Source: Alopecurus myosuroides (lineage: Eukaryota > Streptophyta > Magnoliopsida > Poales > Poaceae). From it: a stretch of 64,000 nucleotides of DNA. The position numbers were made by a program, and so were the translations under genes. The notes beneath the pieces are model-generated. The model was not told the origin of the DNA. It was given only the letters and a program-made list of their open reading frames with translations, and did no database searches. The stretch covers positions 725,085,521 to 725,149,520 of the forward strand of contig CM054057.1 of assembly GCA_028641055.1 (NCBI GenBank), written 5' to 3'. Of this stretch, positions 31,891 to 41,054 are shown one piece after another; position 1 is the first letter of the stretch; the number at the start of each line of letters is the position of its first letter.

Positions 31891-33460
31891 TGCTATGTGT
31901 TGTTGGGAACCCCAAGAGGAGGGTGTGATGAGCACGGCGGCAGCAGTTTTCCCCTTAGTTAAGAACCAGGGTTATAAATCCAGTAGGAGAAAGAGAATCT
32001 TCGGAAGGTTGATGCCACTAACGGTGGTGCTAGCGCTTCACCGGTGTCAGCAACAACGTGGAACCTGCACACAACACAACTAAAATAATTTTCCCCAACG
32101 GTATAGTGAGGTTGTCAATCTCACCGGTCTTGCTGAAAACAAAGATTAGACGTATAGTGTGGAAAATTGTGTATGCTTGCAGTAACTAAAGAAAGCAGGA
32201 AAATGTTCTGGTTTGTTTAACAGTGTGGAAAATGGACTGGGTTCATAGTTTCACTAGTGGTGTCTCTCCATAAAAGATAGCATGCTGGGTGAACAAATTA
32301 CAACTGGGCAATTGACAAATAGAGGTTGCACCGTAGTGCACAATATGACATGAAGATTACTATGATATTTAGTGCGGGCATTACAGCAAGATACATAGAC
32401 CGACATCCATCTGCATCTATGACTAATAATCCACCCTCAGGTTATCATCCGAACCCTTAGGTATTAAACTGCAAGCAAGAGATAATTGCATTAAACAAAG
32501 TGTGTAATGTAAGCAATGATTATGCACGCGGGCACTCTCACCGCTGTTTTCTCCCTAATGGAAACAACACATCCTCCCTCTTCACGTTTCTGTCACTCTA
32601 GCAAGGCAACAAGGAGGCATGAACCCACTATCAAGCATAAACACCCCCTCTTGGAGTCACTGGCAACTACTTGTCCGGAGCAACCACTAGCAACGGAAAG
32701 CATGCAAGATCACAAATAACATATGCAATAAAGACTATAATCAACTTGGCATAAGGTCAGTATTCATCGGATCCCAGCAAACACCACATATAGAATTACA
32801 TAAGATCAATCTCGATCATGATAGGCAGCTCACGAGATCTAAACATGGATGCATATGAGGAGGAGACAACCATCTAGCTACAGCCATGAACCCGTAGTCC
32901 AGGGATGAACTACTCACACATCACGCCAGAGGCAGGCATGGTGATGTAGAAGCCTCTGGTGATGATTTTTTCTCCGGCAGGGTGCCGGAAAACAGCTCCA
33001 TAATCCCCCTAATATAGGGTTGACGACGACGCCGCCTGCGGAACTTTTTCGGTATTTTTGATCAGGTGCTTAGGGTTTTCCATCCGGGGGGATTAAATAG
33101 GCAAAAGGGCAGAGGCGGTGGAGGTCCAGGGGCCCCACACCCCCCCTGGCGCGGCCAAGGGGGGGCACCCTATGGTGTGGGCCCCGTGAGGCCCCTCCTC
33201 GTCTCCTCTTCGATCTTCTGGATGCTTCCGGGGAAAATAGGACTTCCGTGCTTCGAACTTTCCAATTCCGAGAATATTTTCATAACAACTTTTCCGAAAC
33301 TAAAAATAGCAGAAAACAGGGAACTGGCTCTGTGGCATCTTGTCAATAGGTTAGTCCGGAAAATCGATAAAAATGACATAAAGAAGGGAGAAAACATGTA
33401 GGAATTGGCATAATATCAACATGGGGCATCAGAAATTAGGGATACGTTTATGACGTATCA
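31891..33460 (-). repeat. B1 5' LTR
   Basis: 1570 bp, pairs with 2936-4508. Its outer end (33460) abuts the rest of the A2 5' LTR, giving a head-to-head LTR junction. Confidence 0.9.
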
Positions 33461-34174
33461 TGTATCTATAATTTCTGATGTTCCATGTTGATATTATGCC
33501 AATTGTTACATGTTTTGTCCCTTCTTTATAGCATTTTTACGCGTTTTCCGGGACTAACTATTAACAAGATGCCATGTGCCAGTTCCTGTTTTCTGTTGTT
33601 CTTTATTTCAGAAAAGTGGTTCTGGAAATATTCTCGGAATTGGACCCCATGAATCCCGAAGTTCCTATTTTCCGAGAAAGCATCTAGAAGTCCCGAAGAG
33701 ACCCTGAGGGGGGCATAGGGTGGTTTGGAGTAGCATATTGAAGAGATGGTATTTATTAATTCAATTATGTTTTCATTGTTGAGAGTGTCCACTAGCGAAA
33801 GTAGGATCCCTAGGCCTTGTTTCCAAGCATTGAAACACCGTTTTCCGCCTGTTCTGCTACATGTTCGCTTGTTGCCATATTTATTTCAGATTGCTATTAT
33901 TACTTATAACCATCCATATTACTTGCATTTCACTATCTCTTCACCTAATTAGTGCACCTATATATATGATAAGTATATTGGGTGTGCTGGGGACACAAGA
34001 GACTTATTGTATCTCAATTGCAGGGTTACTTGAGAGGGATATCTTTGACCTCTACCTACCTGAGTTCGATAAACCTTGAGCGATCCACTTAAGAGAAACT
34101 TGTTGCTGTTCTACAAACCTCTGGACTTGGAGGCCCAACACTGTCTACAAGAATAGAAACATGCGTAGATATCA
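33461..34174 (+). repeat. A2 5' LTR, main part (first 19 bp are at 2917-2935)
   Basis: Starts with the TSD TGTAT and continues CTATAATTTCTGATG as in the 3' LTR at 37990. Ends GATATCA. Relative to the 3' LTR it lacks ~694 bp (equivalent of 38251-38944) at a GTGG direct repeat near 33720, so the LTR TATA region is gone. Confidence 0.85.
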
Positions 34175-34278
34175 AGCTCTTTTCTGGCGCCGTTGCCGGG
34201 GATCTCAAAGTCATCAAGAAGCAACTACTCCCTCGTCAACTCTTGCACAAGCTCTTTTCTGGCGGCGTCGCCGAGGAG
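34172..34278 (+). repeat. Partial duplication of the A2 PBS region
   Basis: CAAGCTCTTTTCTGGCG occurs at 34173 and again at 34248. The second copy reads TGGCGGCGTCGCCGAGG. Offset ~76 bp. Confidence 0.7.
34185..34202 (+). other. A2 primer binding site
   Basis: TGGCGCCGTTGCCGGGGA ten bases after the LTR, the common gypsy PBS of this group. A diverged duplicate lies at 34260-34277. Confidence 0.8.
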
Positions 34279-34535
34279 GTAAGGCAAAAGGTTCTCACAT
34301 CCTCGGGTGTGAGTGCTCGAAGTTATTTCCTTTAGATTCTGCAATTATATCTTTTTGTTTCTTGTTTTTATTTTCACTAGTTAGGCTTAATGGAAAACAA
34401 CAAAAATATGAGAGAGCTTTATAATATTTATATTGAGTTAGGACATGAAGTGTTTAAAGAGAAAATTAAAAACCTATGGAACTTTATTTGCATGCTAGTG
34501 CAATGTTATTAGTATGAACTCTTCAAACACCATTA

Positions 34536-35120
34536 TTGCTCATTATTGAAAAGTCGAAGCTTGGGGAAGATAGTTTTGATGAATATGATATTTTTAGTCC
34601 CCCAAGTTTTGAGGAGGAAATTTTTTTTGATGATACTTTGCCTCCAATATATGATGATTATAATGATTGTGGTATTCTAGTTCCACCTACTATGAATGAT
34701 AAATTTTATTGTGATCATGATATGCATTCTATATATGATGTTTACAATGATGAATATGATATTTTCAGTCCACCTTCTATTGAGGAGAAAATTAATTATG
34801 ATTGCAATATGCCTAATATATTTGATGATTATGGTGATGAGAATGATAATGACAGCTATTTTGTTGAATTTGCTCCCACTACTATTAATGGGAATGACTA
34901 TGCTTATGTGGAGAGTAATGATTCTTTTATGCATATGGCTCATGATAAGAATGTTTTATGTGATAGTTATATTGTTAATTTTATTCATGATGCTACTGAA
35001 AGTTATTATGAAAGAGGGAAACATAATTTTATGCATCTCAACAATATCAAGTTTCCCCTCTTTATGTTGAAATTTCTGAAGTTACACTTCTTTTGTCTTC
35101 TTATGCTAGCCACTTTGTGA
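34536..35120 (+). CDS. A2 acidic repeat protein, unknown function
   Basis: 194 codons, very rich in Asp, Glu, Tyr and Asn. A degenerate repeat is visible: EYDIFSPPSFEEEIFF, then EYDIFSPPSIEEKINY, each followed by MP/LP-x-IxDDYxD. The C-terminus (about 170-194) is hydrophobic, possibly a membrane segment. No enzymatic motif. Such frames recur in non-autonomous Triticeae gypsy elements in the place where gag would be, from memory. B1 has a gag-like gene at the corresponding site although the flanking internal sequence is shared. Possibly not translated. Confidence 0.5.
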   Translation: MLIIEKSKLGEDSFDEYDIFSPPSFEEEIFFDDTLPPIYDDYNDCGILVPPTMNDKFYCDHDMHSIYDVYNDEYDIFSPPSIEEKINYDCNMPNIFDDYGDENDNDSYFVEFAPTTINGNDYAYVESNDSFMHMAHDKNVLCDSYIVNFIHDATESYYERGKHNFMHLNNIKFPLFMLKFLKLHFFCLLMLATL

Positions 35121-37970
35121 TTTATTGACTTGTTTTTCTACAAGATTATTTTTCATAGGAAGTGGGTTAGACTTAAATTTGTTTTACATTTGCTTTTTGA
35201 TGCTCTATTTTTCTTCAATTCACATTTCTCGTGTGAGCATCTTCTCAAATTATCATGCCTAGCTAAAAGGCTTTAAAGAAAAACACTTCTTGGGAGATTA
35301 CCCATGTTTTTATTTTTGCTTTGTTTTTCTCTGTTTTCTTTGAGTCAAAGGGTTGTATACTTCTGTAGCAACTCCTTTGTATCTTTATTTGCATGTATTA
35401 GTTGAGCCAAGTAAAGTCTCTAGTGGAAAGTTGAGACTATATTTCTGGTTTCTGCGGAGGAAACAGATTTGTGCTGTCCAATGTTAAATTCGTATAAAAT
35501 CACAGAAAATTCAAAATGACCAGAGTTTTTGTGTGCGTAATCCTGGGCTATATACGCAACTTTTCTTAGTTGAACACTTTTTTATTTGAGCAACAGAAGA
35601 TTTCGAAAAAAATCATCTTTACCTGCTGTCCTGTTTTGACAGATTTCTGGCAATTATTGCATTTGCATCTGAATCTCTTTCTTTTGGTGTTCTTTTGAGA
35701 AAAAGAGTTTTAAAAGAAGTTGTGACAGTAGCTAATGTGTTTATGAGTGTTAGGCTTGTGTTGAAACTGAACCATGTGAATTTATTATTTCGATTGCACT
35801 AACGTTGCTAATTAAGATTGTGAGAAGTTTGGTGTGAAGGAAGTTTTCAAGGGCCAAGAGAAAAGGATGATATGATGTGATCAAGAAGAGTGAAAATCCT
35901 AAGCTCGAGGATACCCGGTGGTACATACCAGCAAATTACAAGAAGACTCAAGCATCTAAGCTTGGGGATGCCCAAGGCATCCCCTTCTTCATCAACAATT
36001 TATCAGTTCACTTCTAGTGAAACTATATTTTTATTCAGTCACATATTATGTGCTTTACTTGGAGCGTCTTTTATTTTTGCTTTCAGTTTGTTTAGTTTTC
36101 TTTGCTGTAGTTTATGGTTGGATCTTATCATGCTTGTGTGGGAGAGAGACACGCTCCGTTTTCATTGCTTAGAACACCCTAGTTTTCATTCTTATTATTC
36201 TGTGAGTGTTCACTTTTTGCTAGTACTGTGTTTAACCTTTGTTTTCATGCATATCATATTTAGAGCTGTTAGTACTCTCTTGTTTTCATTGATATATGCT
36301 TAGAGAGAGTTTGTTTTTCATATATATGTGCTTGGTTGGGAATAGAAATGCTTATGTGATAGTTGGTATAGTGGAAAAATTCGCATGGTCTTGTAGATCA
36401 CTAAACTGCTTCACTCGAATCGATGCTGTTGTTTTGAGATTTAATTTGCTTAATGGATAAATGGGAAGGACAAGTAAGTATAAACTTTTAATGGTTGGTC
36501 TAAGAAACTTGAAACTGTGCCACACCAAAAATTACCAGCTGATAGAAACAATGGTATATGATTGCTACGAGTGATACATTCTGATCGGCCTTTTGTTATG
36601 CGCTACGGTCAGGGTAGCTAACAGTGACTTGTCACTGCCACGGACCCTCTTGGAGTGATTTGCATTGTGCCTTGTAAGATGATTTGCTTGCTGCAACCTT
36701 TTAACTCGTGAGTCTATGTTGCGGTACCTGGCACTTCCAGCATCCATATTTGCTAGCCTCTTCAGTATTGTGCATTGCCCTTTCTCACATTGAGAGTTGG
36801 CGCAAACTTCTCCAGTGCATCCAAATCCCGTGGGAGGACTTTGTTCTCCTACACATAAGCCCATATATTCTTCCTCAAAACAGCCACCATACCTACCTAT
36901 CATGGCATTTCCATAGCCATTCCGAGATATATTGCTGCACAACATCCACCTCCATTATGTTACTTGATGATGAGCTTCATGGTTATTTATGCATACTGCT
37001 ACACTGGTAGGAGCATGCAGTTGGATACATCAGAGATATTCCATTATGAGTTATGAGTACTAAAAGTGTGACGATTCATTGTAATATATGATGTTGCCCC
37101 TACCGGTGAGGATATATAAAATAAAAATGAAAAAGCCCCCAAAAAAGGGACAAAGAGAGAATAAAGAGAGAGGGGGTGCATCACTATCCTTTATACCACA
37201 CTTGTGTTTCATGTTTAGAACCAATGCTTCAGTTTGGAGAAAGTTTTCATATTATCATTCATTCATAACTATTTGGGGAACTTTACATTATAGAACTTGG
37301 CTTGCATATTCCAATGATGAGCCTCCTCAAATGAGCTCTAGGTCTTCGTGAGCAAGCAAGTTGGATGCACCCCCACTAGTTCCATTGGAGAGCTTTCATA
37401 CACTTATAGCTCTATGTGCATCCGTTGTGTGGCAATCCCTACTCCTTGCATAGCTTCGGTTGTAATACTTTCTCTTGTCTAATGACCACTTTCAGCTTTG
37501 TGAGCCTTTCTTCCATTGACCTTCCAAACCCCCCATAATGTTCTCTTTGCCATAACATCCCGGTGCCAGGGACCAACGCAGAACACTTGCTTGTTTTTAG
37601 TGCACAAATAGTTTAAGATTCAATCATTGCATCGTGTGGAAAGCTTGACTTGATCCTAACAGGGGCTGTGAAGATTGTTTGACGTGCATGATATTGTTGT
37701 TCTTGAAAGCTTAAATCATCTCTAATAAACTTTGCACGGTTGATATTCTATTAGTATTGATTCATTAAAAGTTTTACTTCTTTCTTCTTTGTTTATGCAT
37801 TACTTGTTGATATCAAATATAGATCACAGCTTTAGTTCATTTGATCCTAGTTTACATGCTCTACTTTACATATTATGATCAAAATTGTGTGGTAGTATGT
37901 CACCTCAGAAACTATTTTGTTTTATCGTTTACCTACTCGAGGACGAGTAGGAACTAAGCTTGGGGATGCT
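35121..37970 (+). mobile_element. A2 internal region, non-coding, and polypurine tract
   Basis: 2.85 kb without pol genes. The segments 35400-36080 and 36080-37955 align (inverted) to B1 30003-31300 and 4525-6281. Polypurine tract AAGCTTGGGGATGCT at 37956-37970. The ORFs 35890-36303 and 36565-36945 show no protein family. Confidence 0.8.
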
Positions 37971-39393
37971 TGATACGTCTCTAATGTATCTATAATTTCT
38001 GATGTTCCATGTTGATATTATGCCAATTGTTACATGTTTTCTCCCTTCTTTATAGCATTTTTACACGTTTTCCGGGACTAACCTATTAACAAGATGCCAA
38101 GTGCTAGTTCCCTGTTTTCTGTTGTTTTTTTTCTAGAAAAGTTGTTCTAGAAATATTCTCGGAATTGGACCCCACGAATCCCGAAGTTCCTATTTTCCTC
38201 GGAAGCATCCAGAAGTCCCGAAGAGACCCGGAGGGGGGGCCATAGGGTGGGCACACCATGGTGTGGCGCGGGTCTCCCCTTGGCCGCGCCACCAGGTGGT
38301 GTGGACCCCTGGCCACCCCCCCCCCCCGACATCGCCCTTTCTCCCATATATACTCCCCGATGCATAAAACCTAAAAGAATAGACCTTTTCCACAAAATGC
38401 ATCCGTAGCTCCGCCTCCGCCGCTGACAAGTTTCGGGGGACAGATCTCTGTTCTAGCACCCTGCCGGGACGAGGAAGTGCCCCCGGAACCATCTCCATCG
38501 ACTCCACCGCCATCTCCATCGCCGTTGCTGTCTCCTATGATGAGGAGGGAGTAGTTCTCCCCCGGGGCTGAGGGCTCTACTGGTAGCTATGTGTTTCATC
38601 TCTCTCTCTCCCATGGTGTGATCTATATATGATTGTGAGCTTTGCAATCTAGTTGAATTCATAGATATTATTCTTCAACTATTATGCTACTCAAGTAGTT
38701 TTTGTTATGAGATCTCCGTAAACACTTTGATCACGTTGTAAAGGTCACATTGTGTGCACCGTGTTGTTTAGCATTATATTTATATTTTGTGTTAGATAAC
38801 CCTATGAAATTGTGGTGTTCGCGTGGAACCATCTGGGTCCCATGGTGATAGCGTGGGGGTTACTTAGTTGGGAAAGTGCTTACTTTGAGGAGTGATGTTA
38901 AAGCCCGACGCATGGATTGGTGTTGTTATTCGACCGGAGAGTGGTTTGGAGTAGCATAGTGAAGAGATGATATTTATTAATTCAATTATGTTTTCATTGT
39001 TGAGAGTGTCCACTAGTGAAAGTAGGATCCCTAGGCCCTGTTCCCAAGCATTGAAACACCGTTTTCCGACTGTTCTGCTACATGTTTGCTTGCTGCCATA
39101 TTTATTTCAGATTGCTATTATTACTTATAACCATCCATATTACTCGCATTTCTATCCCTTCGCCGAACTAGTGCACCTATATACCTGACAAGTATATTGG
39201 GTGTGTTGGGGACACCAATATTGCATAGGTATATATACTTATATTGGGTGGAGACTTTCTCATTGCGGTTGCTACTCACTGAGTTCGATAAACCCTGGGT
39301 GATCCATTTAAGGGAAACTTGTTGCTGTTCTACAAACCTCTGCACTTGGAGACCCAACACTATCTACAAGAATAGAAGCGTGCGTAGACACCA
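37971..39393 (+). repeat. A2 3' LTR
   Basis: 1423 bp, TGATACGTCT...GTAGACACCA, followed by TSD GCGTG (39394-39398). TATA-type box in CCATATATACTCC near 38344-38352. About 7% different from the 5' LTR where they overlap. Confidence 0.9.
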
Positions 39394-39398
39394 GCGTG

Positions 39399-39580
39399 GT
39401 ATTAATGGGTTTATTCCATGCCGACAGATTTTGAATAGGAGACATATGTAATGGATAGCCCACTGCAAAACATGCGGAGCAGAAAAAGATCCCATTTTTT
39501 CATGCACTGTTTGAATGCACTTGGGCTAAATTATTCTGGTATGAAATAAAAGATGTCTCTCATACGAAAATACCACAACT
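39399..39580 (+). pseudogene. LINE reverse transcriptase C-terminal part, second half
   Basis: Continues the frame interrupted at 2916: NGFIPCRQILNRRHM, then HCKTCGAEKDPIF, the zinc-binding C-x2-C of the zf-RVT domain, then LFWYEIKD-like remains. Several stops and frameshifts. Cut off at 39580 by the LARD LTR. Confidence 0.8.
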
Positions 39581-40435
39581 TGTAACATCCCAAAATTTTC
39601 CTATTTTAAAATGTTAAATAATTATAATATATTGATTGATTTGACTTGTATGGTTTGAGATTTCCTGAAGAATTTAAAACTTTGAGACTTGTTTAAAATT
39701 TTCCAAAACTATATTTGACCACCATGTCAGAGCGGATTAAAATGACTATCCAAATATTTTTTTTTAAGACTAGAGAAACTTTTATAGAAATCGATGTTAT
39801 TCATGTTGCATTTTATTTGCACCGATTTGGATTTTTGAACTTTTAAATATTCTTTCAAACACTTTGTATTTTCATAAGAGAGGAAATAATATGATGTTTC
39901 CAAATACAATAAAAGTGTTGGAAAATATTATATGTGGTGTTATTCCTGATTTATAAATTTCCTTTTGATTTGGAGAAATAAAATAATTTCCGATTCAAAA
40001 TAAGTGAATGAGGGAGTATTTTCTTTTACAGTATTTTAGAAAATATATCTAAAAAGATTATCATTTTACAAATCGCTATACATACTTTTTGAAAGAAAAA
40101 ATAAAGCTACGTGAGCTAGCTACTAGCAGAACGCTTGTACATAGCTCGTACGTACCAGGAAAAACAAAATAGAACCTGCACGTACACTACTGACCGACGC
40201 CTTGCACGTACACACGTTGGTCGCATGCAAAGCCGACCCAGCATAATCCATCAGGCCGGCTTCTGTTTATTTCTTTTCTTCTCTCTTACGGTCAATAACA
40301 ATAGGGACCCCACCAACATCCCCTATCTGGAGTCGATCTCTACAGGAAGGCAAGTTTCTTTCAAACCGAACAAAGTCCAGATTTTGCTCGCCAGATTGAC
40401 CCGATTTCTTGGCTCCTCCTGCACGCAAAGTTCTC

Positions 40436-40445
40436 CATAAATACC
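40436..40445 (+). promoter_or_regulatory. Putative LARD LTR core promoter
   Basis: CATAAATACC followed by a C/T-rich start region, ~855 bp into the LTR. Conserved in LTR Y at 55102-55111. Probable U3/R boundary. Confidence 0.45.
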
Positions 40446-40754
40446 CCCTCTGCCTCCCCGTCCGATTTTTTTTCCGAAAACACGAACCCTGCCCATCCAA
40501 AAAGCTTATTCCAATCTCGCCGAAATCCGCCGCCATTGCTGAATTCGAAGACGAGTTACAGGATCCCCTCGACTCTCTCCTTTCCTATTCTGTTCTCCTT
40601 AATACCTTGCAATATTTGATGCCTCGTTCGCATTCAGGCAACAAGAAACGGCGTCTTATGAGCTCACTGGAGTTCGTTGTACTCAACGCATCGGTAACAA
40701 CCAGCGCCGCTGTATGGAGCAGCGCCCGCGCCACCGAGCTCTCTGTGACGTAAA

Positions 40755-40892
40755 ATGCCCGTGGCCGAAGTTTCCGCAACCGGAGGAGCTAGCAGAAGGT
40801 CACGTCCATCCACGGCCGATGCGTTCACGGCCATGGCCACTTTCGCCATTGTTCTGGCTATAACCAACCCCGGAAGGCATCGTTGCTGGTAA
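40755..40892 (+). other. Small conserved ORF in LARD LTR X
   Basis: 45 codons, MPVAEVSATGG start, hydrophobic middle (FTAMATFAIVLAITNPG), ending in TGGTAAGG that also reads as a splice donor. Copy in LTR Y at 55421-55558 with two amino acid changes. No family recognised. May be a captured exon or chance. Confidence 0.3.
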
Positions 40893-41054
40893 GGATACAG
40901 GCTCATGGCAAGTTTTTTTTTATTATTATTAGATTGGATGTCGTACGAGCCATTAGATCTAGATTCATTGGTACCTGTTAAGTCACTTAAACGAAGAGGT
41001 ATCGACGAATTACGTGCCACCACGTCGTTCAAGCCGAGCCGTGAGCTGCAAGCC

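Larger units (their letters stand above)
2936..33460 (-). mobile_element. Gypsy element B1, non-autonomous, full span including nested insertions
   Basis: Minus-strand element inserted 19 bp inside the 5' LTR of A2. TSD: CGTAT (2931-2935) and TGTAT (33461-33465), one C/T difference at a CpG. The 3' LTR is 2936-4508 and the 5' LTR 31891-33460. The internal part is 4509-6281 plus 30003-31890, about 3.66 kb, separated by a Helitron. Only a gag-like ORF and a decayed protease-like stretch are coding. The two LTRs differ by roughly 5% by eye over the first 340 bp. Confidence 0.87.
2917..39393 (+). mobile_element. Gypsy element A2, non-autonomous, full span including nested insertions
   Basis: Flanked by a perfect 5-bp TSD, GCGTG (2912-2916 and 39394-39398). 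The 5' LTR is split: 2917-2935 plus 33461-34174. The internal part is 34175-37970 (~3.8 kb) and the 3' LTR is 37971-39393. The internal region has a primer binding site and a polypurine tract but no pol, so mobility must have come from another element. Its own sequence is only ~6 kb; the remaining ~30.5 kb is B1 and what B1 contains. Confidence 0.88.
39581..41054 (+). repeat. LARD LTR X, left part
   Basis: Matches LTR Y from 54247. An AT-rich first ~500 bp is followed by a GC-richer block (~40120-40900) with a TATA-like CATAAATACC at 40436-40445. Interrupted at 41054 by the second LARD; TSD AAGCC is 41050-41054. Confidence 0.88.
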
